Shown one piece after another: positions 34,548-46,136 of a stretch of DNA of 64,000 nt (positions are counted from its first letter, which is position 1; every line of letters begins with the position of its first letter). This DNA comes from Porphyra umbilicalis (lineage: Eukaryota > Rhodophyta > Bangiophyceae > Bangiales > Bangiaceae): the NCBI GenBank assembly GCA_002049455.2, contig KV919092.1, forward strand, positions 1 through 64,000, written 5' to 3'. Both the position numbers and the translations under genes were made by a program. The notes beneath the pieces were generated by a model. The model saw only the letters and a program-made list of their open reading frames with translations. It was not told the DNA's origin and did not search any database.

Positions 34548-34720
34548 TTTGCGCCCCCGAGCCCCCCCAGCACGCCTCTCAGCTCCCCCCGACCCCCCAC
34601 CAAATCCCCCCCAAACCCCCCCAACCCCGCCCCCTACCCCCCCCCAACCCTTCCTTCAGCACCCCCCCCAGCACCCCCCTAATCCCTCGAATCCCCCTCC
34701 CCCCCCCCCACACCCCTGAA
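34548..34720 (+). repeat. C-rich polypyrimidine tract
   Basis: Many C runs of 5-11 are separated by one to three other bases. The complementary G-rich strand could form G-quadruplexes. It lies about 200 bp upstream of the copia pol relic. Confidence 0.7.
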
Positions 34721-34917
34721 GAGAGCCCCCACGATCTCTTGTTGCCCCACACACGATCTCTTGTAGCCCACTGATCGTTGTGGTTCGTTTTTTTCGTGAT
34801 ACTAGGCCCGTTGGGCTGTGAGCTGCTTTGGCCCGCGCTCTGCTGGCCAAGGCGCTAACCATCGGGCCCCGTGCGCTCGTTGCGGTGCTAAATTCGGCCT
34901 CGCCGTTTCTGCACCGT

Positions 34918-37733
34918 GTCGTCGTCAAGCTGCACACGCAGTACGGGTAGATACCGGCGGCTCGCCTCAATGCTCTTGTGCAGGATCAAGCTTTCACTGA
35001 CGGCGCAGTCTTCACCAAGGAGTCGGCCGTCGTCGCCGCCTGTGACGTGTGCGTCCGGTCGGGACCACGCCCGCCTCGCCCGCTGGCAACAATCCCCAGA
35101 GGGCCTTGTTTTAACGACACCGCTACGGTGTATTGGGCAGAAGTGGACTCCCTTCATCGCTTCCTCCTTGTGGTGGATCTTGGAACTCGTTTGCCAAGGC
35201 CGCGCACATCCCCGATCGGGACACCCACACGGTGAGCCGCGCTTTCGTCGCCGGCTGGCTTGTCCATCATGGTTACCCGCGGCGGCTGCTGGCTGACCTC
35301 GGCCCCGAGTTTGACGGCAACCTATGGCGTACGATGGGTGGTCGTTTCAACATCGGCATCGAATCGACCGCCGCGCAAGCTCACTTCTTCGACGGGATCG
35401 TGAAACGCTTCAATGTTACGCTCAAGACGATGCTGCACCGTATGCGGCTGGACATCCCCTCGTCGCCCTTCCAAGAGCTCCTCGACCTTTCTTGTCTAGA
35501 AAAGAACTCGATGGGAACGCACCACGGCGCCTCGCCTTACCAGTTGATGAGTGGCTCGACGCCGCGCGTGCCGACGGCGCTGATCGACGACAGTTCAGCT
35601 CTCTCCAAGCGGCGGGTTCCCACGGACGATGCCCTTCACCAGACGCTGTCAGCTCTGAGCACGGCTCGCCTGGCGCACACACAGGCCGAGGAGAATCAGT
35701 CGCTTTGTCGCGCTCTCTCGCGCAACGCCACGAATGTGCCGCCGCCCGCCTGGGCGCGGGGCGACGTCTTTTATTACTGGACTGAGGGTACGGGCATCGG
35801 CGCCGTCTCATGGCAGCGCCCATGGCACTGACGTAGCTGTGGCCAATGACGCGACTAGTTTACAGAGTGGCAACGCTTGGCTAAATAGACACTCTAGTAA
35901 GATCCGGCGTGTGCCTGCCCGAGAGCATTCAGTCGCAGACGACCCCTCTTCCTCGCCCACTGATTTCGCGACCACCACGCTCCTGGCCCAGACCCCTGGC
36001 CGTGCCGCTGGCGAGACGCTCAGGCCCACCGTTCCTCGCTCTCCGCATCCCCCGCTGTCGCGCACTGCCGCCAGTTGGGCGGTCGTTGACGGGGCAGTGG
36101 CCGCGCTCAACCGGGCTGGCACCCCGCGGCCTCCCGTGTCCGCGCCGCCGCCACCGCCGCCGCCACCGCCGCCGCCACCGCCGCGTACGCCGTGGACGGG
36201 TCGCACGCGCGGGCGCTCGGATCAACATGTGCGTTTCTTTGTTGCTGACTGCCCGTCCACGGGCATCGCGGCTTTGGCCATGACCGACACTGTGGATTTC
36301 GCTCTCCACAAGTACGCACGGGCGTCGCATGTAATCGACTCGGCCCTTGCCTGCGACCCGAGTGGGGCGCACCGCGAGACCCGTCGTCGCGCCTCTCAGC
36401 GGGCGTTGCTTGCTTCTACCTCCCTCCTCACTCCTCACCCCGCCGTCAAATCCAAAGAGGTCCTGCGTGTCTATGCGGTCCGGGCGGAGCGCATCCGAAA
36501 GACCGCGCCGCACGCCGCTGCTCGTGCCACGCGGCTGCGCCGTGCCCGCGGCCAGGTGCTGCTGACCCTTGCCATTTCGCGCGCGCTCGCCTCTGCCCTA
36601 AAGCGTTCGGGGGTGGACGAGCACCCCATCCTCGTCACCCGCCGGGACCAGCGCAGCCGCGCCGAGGTTCCCATCGCCTCGGCCGGCGCAGCCTTCGATG
36701 ATGCGATTGCGGACGTGTTGGGTTCCTGGGCGTCCTTGGGCGTCTACAAGGAGGTTGCATACGCCGGCCAACGCGTCATCTTCACGCGATGAGTGCTTTC
36801 AATCAAGGAGCCGGCCAGTTCTACAGAGCCGCCGCGCCACATGGCTTGCCTCGTTCTGCGGGGCTTCCAGGACCAATGGAAGGATTGCGTGGAATGTACA
36901 TCCCCGACGGCGGCCAGCTACACGCTCCGCCTTCTTCTCTCTGCCCTCGCCTCCTTTGGTTTCGTGCCGCGCACTGTGAAAATCCGCACTGCGTTCCTTC
37001 AAGGCTTTCCCTTTGACCGGCCGAACCCTGTCTTCGTTCTACCCCCCACGCAGGCCCGCTCCCCGCCGGTGGTTGTTTGGCGGCTGCGACAGTGCGTGTA
37101 CGGCCTCATAGACGCTTCGCCGCGCCGGTACAAGAGCATGTTGCTGCTGATGCGCGACATCGGCCTCGCGCTGTGCACCTTGGACCACGACCTATTAGAC
37201 GGCGTCGGGACGGCCGCCTGGAACTGGTGGTCGCTGCGCATGTGGAAGATCTTCTGTTCGGTGGCACCGCCACGGCGGTCACGGGGTTTGAGGCGTTTAT
37301 TCCAACCCGCTTCTCCGTGGGCCCTACCAAGATCTGTGTCTTTACGTTTACCGGCCTCTCCGTTCGTATGGTGGATGGTGCCTCCACCTCTGCCGCCTCA
37401 ATCCGTGTCGACCAAGAGGCGTACGTCGACACGATCGAAGCGATCGACATCCGCCCGGTCCGCGTGGGGAAGCCTCGGTCCCTTTTCGATGCTGCTGAGC
37501 TCACGTCTTATAGCCGCGCCACCGGCGCCCTCCTGCGGGCCACGGGTCAAACCACTCCCTGGCTCGCCGGCGCGGTGGCGCTCCCTACCCGTCGATTCAC
37601 ACGCGCTGTTGTGGCATACCTGACCCTTTCCAACCGAGTGATCACGGACGCCCGTCGGTCCCACAGGGCGCGCGTCTGTGCTCGCGTCCGCCTCCGCCAT
37701 CCTTCATTAGAGAGCCGCCTGGTAGAGGACTAG
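34918..37733 (+). pseudogene. Ty1/copia retrotransposon pol, degraded
   Basis: Pol relic with several frame changes. In order: a GAG-pre-integrase-like zinc region (VVKLHTQYG then a TAG, later AACDVCVRSG); the integrase core (YWAEVDSLHRFLLVVDLGTR, SRAFVAGWLVHHGYPRRLL, ADLGPEFDGN, DGIVKRFNVTLKTML), where Lys occupies the position usually held by the catalytic Glu; a Pro-rich linker; then RVT_2 reverse transcriptase (VPIASAGAAFDDAIADVLG, TR-stop-VLSIKE, MACLVLRGFQDQWKD, VKIRTAFLQGFPFD, VVWRLRQCVYGLIDASPRRY). The YVDD box appears as HVEDLLFGGT in another frame, followed by RVDQEAYVDTIEAI. A TGA at about 36790 sits where copia RT has a conserved Trp. No gag, protease or clear LTR was found. It is inactive. 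Confidence 0.85.
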
Positions 37734-38052
37734 CCTCGCCGGGCGCACCATGAAGACAACAAGATTTTCTTACACTGGAGTCGCCGGCGGACGACGGTGC
37801 TAGCAGTGGCGGAGTGGGCGGTGGCGGCGATGGTGGCGGAGACAGCAGTCGCGCCTCGCGGATGCCAAACCGGTGCATTCGCTCGTAGCCGGCGCCGACG
37901 GCGAGCGGCGCGACAACCCCAGTGCCCCACAGGCAGAAAAAAAAACGGATGTCCGAAGGACTCAGCACCGGAAATCCGGGAAACTGACCGGAAACCGAGA
38001 TTTCGGAAGACGCATGACAACCAGGAGAGCATCAGGTGCATTTCTTCTCAGG

Positions 38053-38457
38053 ATATTGCTGATCCCCGCATTTTGTCCTGGTGGACGGAGACTGACGTGT
38101 GAACCGACACGCTTCACCAATCAGATGCGCCTCTGGGACTGACTTGGTGCTCCTGAATGCTTACATGTGCCCATACAGCCTGGAAATCAACATCAGCTCC
38201 TCATTTTTTCTGCACTTTTGGCAAGGAGACAGTAGACAATCTCAAGATCTCGCGTGGGCAGCTTGCTCCGTGCCAAGAAAAGCAGATCAAGCGGCAGCAA
38301 ACAGTGAGTTTTGCTGGATGCAAGGTCCTGGCATCGAATGCGGCCTGTCTATTGGCTTTGATTTCTTCTTTCTGTCGTTTTAGACCAATAGCGTGCTTTT
38401 ATTCAGAGTCTCTCTCTGTCTCTGTCCCCCAGGACAAAATTCGGGGATCAGCAATAT
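38053..38457. repeat. MITE-like element with 29-bp terminal inverted repeats
   Basis: 38053-38081 and 38429-38457 are inverted copies with one mismatch. The interior (about 350 bp) has much lower GC than the window and no ORF of note. I could not define a target-site duplication with certainty. Confidence 0.75.
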
Positions 38458-38934
38458 ATGCTTCTAGGTGGCTCTCGGGCCGTCATCATGATGGCCATGA
38501 TGCCGTGATGTCAACCAGTTGTGGAGAATCACTTTTGCAACCTTCTTGTTCTTGTGCAAAGCAAAGCGGAGCCCGGATCTGTATTTTTACAATCCCCGAT
38601 TCGCACAGATCACAAGCGAACTTGTGTTTTTGCTGCTGTGCTAATTTTAGTCAGTGTCAGTCTGTCTATCGAAGGGCATGACAGGTGTCCGTGAATCCGT
38701 AGTCTCCGTACTTTCATGAAACGGCCGGTACGGTCGAGGACGCAATCGTCGATGAAATTGTTTCGTTTGTTGTCTGCGATCGTCCAGTCGGCCGCGGTCC
38801 CATGGGTGTCGACCGCTGTGGTGGTGCGCGACGGTAGACCGGTCCCGCCGAGGTCGCCGTCCTCATCCCGCTGGCGTGCCCCCGCTGGCGTGCCCCCCCT
38901 CCTCTTGTCGCGCGCATTCCCTTAGCCCTTCATC

Positions 38935-39594
38935 ATGGGCAAGTTGTACGTTTCTGAGACTTTCCACTGCATGAGTCTGTTATTGCTGTGCCTCTGCCTT
39001 GTTTTAGGGAGAGGACGACGGGTGCCTTTCATTGATGATTCATCGACTCCATAGCCTGATTATGGGATGTTTCGCAGTTCTCAGAGGGCATCGTTATTGA
39101 CTCGTGCGCTGTTCTTGACATTCCTTCTCGTCTTGATGGTCTCGATTGTTTTTTTTCCTATATCCTCACCCGGACTGTTGCTCCCCCGCAGCCTGAAGCC
39201 TGGGAAGGTCGTGATTGTCCTTGGCGGCCGCTTTGCCGGTAAGAAGGCGGTCATCGTGCACACCGTGAACCAGGGCTCGAATGAGCGCCGCTTTGGCCAT
39301 GCCCTCGTAGCCGGCATTGAGCGGTACCCGCTCAAGGTCACGAAGTCGATGAACAAGCGCACGCTCGCCAAGCGCTCCCGCATCAAGCCGTTTGTCAAGG
39401 CCGTCAACTACAACCACCTGATGCCGACGCGGTACGCGCTCGACCTCGGCGATGGCGTCAAGTCGGCGGTGCCCATGGATGCGGCCAACAACCCGACGGC
39501 GCGGGTTGGAGCGCGCAAGCAGGTGAAGAAGCTGTTGCAAGAGCGGTACAACTCGGGCAAGAACAAGTGGTTCTTTACTAAGCTCCGCTTCTAG
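38935..39594 (+). CDS. RPL27: 60S ribosomal protein eL27
   Basis: Component of the large cytosolic ribosomal subunit. Coding sequence is join(38935..38945, 39192..39594), 137 aa. The first coding exon is only 11 nt (MGK plus two bases of codon 4). The 246-nt intron has donor GTACGT and acceptor GCAG, and joining it restores MGKFLKPGKVVIVLGGRF, the conserved N-terminus with a KOW-type motif. Further hallmarks are HALVAGIERYP, AKRSRIKPFVKAVNYNHLMP and the C-terminus SGKNKWFFTKLRF followed by TAG. Length and order are as in other eukaryotes. The gene is convergent with the UBE2J-like gene (426 bp between stops). Confidence 0.97.
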
Positions 39595-40020
39595 GCATTG
39601 GGTGTCAATGAACATTTCCATTTTTCTCTATTCCTCGTGTCTCGCATGGTGCATGTCAGCCGCCCTCAATGGTATGCTCGAGGTGGGATATGAGCAACCC
39701 AGAAGCAGCGGTCGCAAGTGTGATGGGTGGCGTATGGTGGGTCGGACGCACGCGCGGTGCCTCGACCGAGCATCGAACGCACGAAACAACCGCCCGTCGC
39801 TGGCTTTGGTGGCCGTACGCCAAACCCAATAGCGTTTTTTTAACATCATTGCACCATCTATCGATCCCAGGTGCGCAAGACATGATGTGCTCAACGCACC
39901 TCCTCTTCCGTCGCACAACCAATACACCGGATTCCGGAAGCGACGCCACGGGCCACAGGCAAATATACACGACGCAAAGCGCACCTTCAACACTTCCAGA
40001 CCTGCCACCCTCCCAAACCC

Positions 40021-41311
40021 CTAGAAAAGCGCTAGCGCTAGGCGGCGTGCGAGCAGCCCGCCAATGACGCTCGCCACAAACCAAGCGGCCATCAACAGCG
40101 TTTCCTCCCCGCCGCTGTCGTTGGCTACGTCCCGGTCACCCGACGGGCGCCGCAGCACAGCCGCCGCCTGCTCCGGTGCGGTCGCCGCATCCTCGGTCGC
40201 CGTGCCGCGCTGCCGCAGTTCCGCTGCCACCGTCGGCTGTGGCGTCTCAACACTGGCGGCCCCCGCTGGGCTGGCCGAGACGGTCGCAGGTGACGGCGAG
40301 GCACCGCTGAGCGACGTCGCTGGTGCACCTGCCATAGCGGCAATCCCTGCCGCTGCCACAGGCTGTGGTGCCGGCGCGCCCGCCGGCCCCGCAGTATGCG
40401 ATGCCACATCTACCGCGGCTGCTGTAGACATAGGTGAATCTCCACTGCTTGGCACTGCTTCCGTCACCGTTGGAGCCGTGGCAGTCGACCCGGCCTCGGC
40501 CGCCGCCACAAGCGGCTCCACGGACGCCGCAGCGGACGCAGACGGTGCCACCGGTGCAGGACGTGCCACCGCCATCGGCGGCAGCTGTGTCGCCACCGCT
40601 GCCCCGCACCGAGGGCACACGTAGCCCAAGCTCTTCTTGGCCAGCGCCTTCCGCTCTTTGTCCGGATAATCGAGGGCACCGAGGCCCGTCGGCTTCGAAG
40701 GCATGAAACCGACAAGAGCGGTGAGGATGGTGCGGATGCCCCAGCTCGGCTGCCACAACTCCTCGTGGTGGGAGGTGACAGACAGGCAGATTCGGGTGCC
40801 AGTCTCAAAGCGCCCGTTTGGGGTTAGAAACATGATTTCAGGCGCCTGTGATGCACCCAAACGGCTCCATGATCAGCAGAGCGGGTGCACCCACCAGAAG
40901 CAATCGAGCAAGGGAGCAGAAAAAAGAAAAAAGGGTGAGTGTCAACTCAGCGCCCGTATAAATCGAAGAAAGGGAGCACATCCGGTTAAAAAGCAGACAC
41001 ACCGAACAAGACGTCCAGACATTCCAGCACCTCAACAGGGACATCGGCCCCCCACCGTCACGTACCTTCAGCGGATACTCTGGCGGCAACAAGATGCGCC
41101 CGTGGTACAGCCCGCCCTCAAACGCCGTCTCGGGCGGCCCCCGAACCGTAAAGTGCATCTCAAAGAGGTCCGACTCCAACGGTGCCGCCGTGAATAGCGC
41201 GCCTGGCCGCTCGCTCTCGGCGGCCAGCTCCGCAACCTCCTTGAGGATGCGCTTCACCGCCGCCGACGACTGCATTCCATTGCCGCTCGCGCTGCCGCTC
41301 CCACGCGCCAT
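40021..41311 (-). CDS. ER-membrane ubiquitin-conjugating enzyme E2, UBE2J/UBC6 family
   Basis: Tail-anchored E2 acting in ER-associated degradation. Coding sequence is complement(join(40021..40845, 41066..41311)), 356 aa. Exon 1 gives VKRILKEVAELAAE, FEMHFTVRGPPETAFEGGLY and HGRILLPPEYPLK. The 220-nt intron (GTACGTG..CACAG) joins in phase to APEIMFLTPNGRFETGTRIC. The family's TxNGRF replaces the HPN motif, and the catalytic Cys is residue 102. It continues with WQPSWGIRTILTALVGFMP, GALDYPDKERKALAKKS and a CPRCG pair. An Ala/Pro/Ser-rich linker of about 130 residues precedes a C-terminal membrane anchor (LMAAWFVASVIGGLLARR) and TAG. UBE2J1 versus J2 cannot be told apart. Confidence 0.95.
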
Positions 41312-42904
41312 CGCGCACCGCCAGAGCCCTCACCCCTTCCGCCTCGTGAACCCAGCAAGGTACTCGGTGCGTCAATGAGCGAAGAGATGCAGATATGGGA
41401 CGCCGCGGCACATGAAGCAAATGGCGCAGACGACGACCCCGCGCGCTGCTAGCTAGCCGACGAAAGTTTGAGTCACAGCTGAAGAGGAGCAGCGACACGC
41501 GCTGTAACAATGCCACAACCCCAAGACCACCGCCCAGCAGCCCGGCCTGGTTGCCGACCACACCACAACGCGTACGCAACGGCCTGCAGGGACGGTGAAT
41601 GAAAAACGTCGGGGAGCCGGAACGGGTAAAAGAGGAAGGGACGCGAGGCGCTCCAGCATGTGAGGCTGGTGTGCCAGTCGCGGGCTGGCGCAGCACCAGC
41701 GGAAGGCGGCCTGGGTGGCGGCACGCAGCACGCTGGTTCTGACGGTGTGCGCTCGCGCAGCAGCTGCAGGGCCCGCCTCGACTGTCCAGTGTCGCAAGGT
41801 AGCACCCACTCTGTTCAGTCAACATGAGAGGCTGCCAGCCAGGGCCAATCATGAGTTGTTGACTGTGCTGCCCAATCAGAAGCACAGCATGGAAAACACT
41901 TGCCACGATAATTTCCGGTGATGCAGCGCGAACGGGGAATGATGTGACCACAAATGAGCGGATAACGATACTGTATTCCTCATCATTCAAGGATATGTGC
42001 GCCAACTTGGGCAGCGAATTTCGTCTCTCATCCGGCAGAGGTTCGTGCAGCGCCACCTGCGTAGCGGGCCAGAACAGAGCGGGATCGCCAGTATATCTCC
42101 GCTCCCGGTGCACAACTGTAGTCGCCTCTTTGACAACAGCAATGAAGTCTGTCACTATTTTGCATCGTCAGTTCTGCACCGGAACGTGAAGAATGAGACT
42201 ACAGTGCGTTCTTGTTATAAGAGACAGCTGATTCAGCTCAATACGAATAAAAAGTAGCACGGACTGGAATGGAACACTCGCGCGTCATCTTCACGCAGCT
42301 CTACCATGGCAGCGTTCAGCCGCAGGTCGATGGCCTTGAGAGCAAGTCTATCCGTGGGCCATTGTGCTATCGCCATCTGGCCGTATTTTTTTGGCTATGG
42401 CCAAGAGCATCTCTATCAGTCAATTCTAAAGTCTGTCTCACTCTATTAGTCCTCTGAGAACCGCACTTTTTTGGGAAAGACCAGAACTCCGCCGCTACGA
42501 CCGCAAATGACAAGCAGTCTTCACACAAGGGATAGAGACCCCCCAAACCTTTTTACTGCAAGAAATGGTACACATTCTTTTGTAGGAAGCCCTTCAACGG
42601 CACACCTATGTCGAAAAGATACGGCTCAGTCGCTTCGTTTTCAGGCCTTCCGGCACACTGGGCGAGCCGCACGAGGTCACAGCACCGTTTTTCGCATTTT
42701 TCCCATGTTCATATGGTGGTTTTCCCAATTTTGGCCACGCCGCGGGAGGCGTAGTTTGCCCAAACTATTATGGACCACTTAGTCTCGATTGTGCTCTGAA
42801 TTGACCTCGATCTTCGCCACAGCCAATAGTAATGGAGGACCGCGGGATCATGACATCACAGCCGATGTTTTCAATGTGCGCATCCCGTTCCGACATGTTG
42901 CCTG
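41312..42904. other. Intergenic, no supported gene
   Basis: Balanced base composition, no long frames. It contains the 5' flank of the E2 gene. Confidence 0.4.
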
Positions 42905-43045
42905 CACGCCTGTTCCCGTCGCAGCCGACTGAGCCCCGTGCCTGTCTCCGTCGCAACCGACTGAGCCCCGCGCCTGTCTCCGTCGCAACCGACTGAGCCC
43001 CGCGCCTGTTTCCGTTGCAGCCAACCGAGTCCCGCGCCTGTTACA
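42905..43045. repeat. 32-bp tandem repeat, four units
   Basis: The anchor GTCGCA/GTTGCA recurs at 42918, 42950, 42982 and 43014, exactly 32 bp apart. The unit is of the form GTCGCAACCGACTGAGCCCC plus CGCGCCTGTCTCC. Confidence 0.85.
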
Positions 43046-43319
43046 GACAGGCCGCCACGCGAGGATACATACAGTGCGACGACCCTTCCAGCGCCGACTC
43101 ACGAGAGTAATTCCCCAACCCGCCGTCAGTGCCGCAACCCGGGGGGCGTGGTGTGCCGCGGTGATCCGAGCGCGGATCACGGCAGGGTGACGACGGTCAC
43201 CGCGGCGTCCGGGTATCGTGGGGGTCGTCGCCGCAACGGTGGCGACGACGGCGGCGGCAGGTGCCGACGGCTGTCTCGGTGGGACGGCGCCAGGTCCCGA
43301 CGACGGCGGTGGCGGTGGC

Positions 43320-44430
43320 ACGGCCGCAGGTGACGACTGCGGCAGGTGCGACGGCGGTCGCGGTGCGACGGCGGTCGCGGTGCGACGGCGGCCGGTGCCG
43401 ACGGCGGTCGCGGTGCGACGGCGGCCGGTGCCGACGTCGGTCGCGGTGCGACGGCGGGGCGTGGCGACGGCGGCAGGTGCGGGCGGCGGCCGGTGCCGAC
43501 GACGGTCGCGGTGCGACGGCGGCCGGTGCCGACGTCGGTCGCGGTGCGACGGCGGGGCGTGGCGACGGCGGCAGGTGCGGGCGGCGGCCGGTGCCGAAGA
43601 CGGTCGCGGTGCGACGGCGGTAGGTGGCAACCAGTGACGGTGCCGACGGCGGCCGGTGCCGACGGCGGTCGCGGTGCGACGGCGGGGCGTGGCGACGGCG
43701 GCAGGTGCGGGCGGCGGCCGGTGCCGACGACGGTCGCGGTGCGACGGCGGTAGGTGGCAACCAGTGACGGTGCCGACGGCGGCCGGTGACGACGCAGGTC
43801 GCGGTGCGACGGCGGGGCGTGGCGACGGCGGCAGGTGCGGGCGGCGGCCGGTGCCGACGACGGTCGCGGTGCGACGGCGGTAGGTGGCAACCAGTGACGG
43901 TGCCGACGGCGGCCGGTGACGACGCAGGTCGCGGTGCGACGGCGGGGCGTGGCGACGGCGGCAGGTGCGGGCGGCGGCCGGTGCCGACGACGGTCGCGGT
44001 GCGACGGCGGTAGGTGGCAACCAGTGACGGTGCCGACGGCGGCCGGTGACGACGCAGGTCGCGGTGCGACGGCGGGGCGTGGCGACGGCGGCAGGTGCGG
44101 GCGGCGGCCGGTGCCGACGACGGTCGCGGTGCGACGGCGGTAGGTGGCAACCATTGACGGTGCCGACGGCGGCCGGTGACGACGCAGGTCGCGGTGCGAC
44201 GGCGGGGCGTGGCGACGGCGGCAGGTGCGGGCGGCGGCCGGTGCCGACGACGGTCGCGGTGCGACGGCGGTAGGTGGCAACCAGTGACGGTGCCGACGGC
44301 GGCCGGTGACGACGCAGGTCGCGGTGCGACGGCGGCAGGTGCCGACGGCGGCCGGTGCCGACGGCGGTCGCGGTGCGACGGCGGCACGTGGCGACGGCGG
44401 CAGGTGCGGACGGCGTTGACGGTGGGAGGT
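43320..44430. repeat. 130-bp homogenised satellite array
   Basis: The anchor CCAGTGACGG recurs at 43631, 43761, 43891, 44021, 44151 (one base changed) and 44281, exactly 130 bp apart. Adjacent units are almost identical. The 5' flank (43320-43620) has shorter sub-repeats made of the same GGTCGCGGTGCGACGGCGGC modules. Because 130 is not a multiple of three and stops are absent on the minus strand, three minus-strand frames stay open for 367-548 codons. I treat these as artefacts. Confidence 0.92.
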
Positions 44431-44438
44431 CGGTCGTC

Positions 44439-45218
44439 ATGACGAGGTGCAGCATTTGCCAGTTTGTCAGCACCGCGGACGGGCAGACGCACAACGCTCG
44501 GACGTGCCCTCTCAGGCAGACGCATTGTCGGCGTTCGCTACATGAGGGGCACCCTTTCCATGAGCCTGGGCAATGCGTCAGTGCAACGTGTGTTCACAAG
44601 CAGAAATGTAACACCTGTGGCTTGTTTGGCCATCTCTACGGCACGCAGGCGCTCACCGTGGAGCGGTGGAGGCTTAACAAGAAGGGCCGCCTCGTGCGGA
44701 AGCCGACCAAACGGCCCCTCTGCAAGGAAGACTTTGTGTGCGCTCTCATGACCGACGTGTCCATCCAAAGCATGGTTGACAACTCCGTCAGCGTCTCCAC
44801 AGCGGCAGCGCAGGACGCGCACACGCGGCGGGTGGCGACGTCGCGCCTACGAGGAAACACAAACGTAGAGCAGCTGGACATCGACGAGACGGTCAATGTC
44901 ATGGAGGGGTTGAACAGCGATGCCGCTGTCCTCCAAAAGGAGAACAAGACGCAGATCAAGACGCTCTACAAAAATCTCCACCTCGGCGCCGTGGCGGCCA
45001 ACCGCCTGGCCGCTTCGGCCGCCGAGAGTAGTTTTGACGAGGCCACGCCGTCTCCCTCCGACAGTGAGCACGGTGCCCACATGTTGAGCACGTCATCTGG
45101 TAGCGAGGCGGCCGCGGCAGCTGCCGGCGCCAGGCGCAGCCGTGGCCGAGGGCGCAGACCCCGGGGCTCTGGCAACAGAGGGACGGGGCGTAGGGGCAGC
45201 GGCAGCGGTGGCGGCAGC

Positions 45219-45261
<43 letters not shown>

Positions 45262-46136
45262 GCTGTAGCGGCGGTGATCGCAGTGGCAGCGGCGGCAGCG
45301 GAAAGAAGAAGATGGCGCTGAAATCTACGCGGGCGCACAACGCGGGGCGGCAGAGCCGGACGGACCGCTACGCGGCGGCCGTGGCGAAAGGGCAGAGGGC
45401 GTCGCCTTCCAAGAGAGGCGTCACAGGCAAGGGAAAGGGTCCGGCCCGAAAGGGGTCGATGGCGGCGGCACCAATTGATGTCGACGATCTCGACGACAAT
45501 GACAGCTTAGTGGCAGTGAACGATGGGTGGCCTGCGGGGACGCGAGCGCGGTTTGAAACTCGCCTGCCCGAGTTTTTCTCGCCGCGCTTCGGTGGAAACC
45601 CCCCCGCACGCATTGCCCACGCCGTCGTTGTCCAGCTTTATCAGTGCCCGATCGAAGACGTCGACGCTGAGATGGCCGGGGTGGTCGTCAAGGGGGCGTC
45701 GGACTCGCAGTTGCGTGGTTACATGCTAACCTCTGGCACGTTGTCCGCGGCGCAGGTTGCGGAGTGGCTGTGCTGCGCCATGACCTCCGCACTCCGCTTC
45801 GCGACGCTGCCAAGCATGGCCATGGCGCTTGAGCGCGTTGTTAACAAGGCGGCCGCGGAAGCTGCGAACGCTTCTGGCGTTGGGGTGGCTGCAGCCGCCG
45901 CTCGGGCGGCCGCCGGACCTGTCGCCACTGCTGCGCCACGGGGCTGTGTCCCACGCCTTGCAACAGTAGCAGATGCTGCCACCGTTCCGCCCGTGCGGCC
46001 CGCGGCCGCCGTCGTGCCGACCCTGACAGCTGTGTCCCCCGCGGCTGCGGGTTCGACGCCGGCGTTCTCTGGCATCCCCCCGGTCGCGGCCACAACTAAG
46101 GCGGCCACGGTCGAGGCCGGTGAGCGATCGTGTTGA
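44439..46136 (+). CDS. Cys/His-rich zinc-module protein A (unknown family)
   Basis: 565 aa from ATG 44439, just after the 130-bp array. Residues 1-67 carry an 11-ligand pattern: C4-x2-C7-x10-H18-x4-C23 (THNARTCPLR), C30, C46-x4-C51-x-H53-x3-C57-x2-CG-x2-GH65. The last part matches the start of a CCHC zinc knuckle (CxxCGxxGH), and the HNxRTC stretch recalls knuckles in MULE/SWIM proteins. A W-x-L..GR..DFVCAL segment follows (about 75-110), then a helical region, an RGR/Gly-rich tract (GGC repeat 45190-45270), a basic GKGKGPARK patch, an acidic IDVDDLDDND motif resembling a SUMO-interacting motif, a predicted helical domain (ARFETRLPEFF to ERVVNKAA) and an Ala/Pro tail. The start is supported by the paralogue at 52201, whose Met lies at the same place. 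No introns. Function unknown; nuclear nucleic-acid binding is an inference. Confidence 0.7.

Noticed and set aside
36786-36794. UGA read as Trp (alternative nuclear code), suggested by TGA in the copia RT and in the hAT relic
   Set aside because: LeuRS and the other core genes are rich in Trp and are fully open with TGG only, and the transposase ends in TGA. Decay of mobile elements explains the TGAs.
42905-43045. CRISPR-like array (32-bp period)
   Set aside because: The repeats are contiguous with no unique spacers and the genome is eukaryotic; it is a plain minisatellite.
42848-44525. Long minus-strand ORFs (442, 548 and 367 codons) over the 130-bp array
   Set aside because: All three minus frames are open at once and simply rotate through the same repeat, giving Arg/Pro/Ala strings. 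This is a by-product of the satellite.
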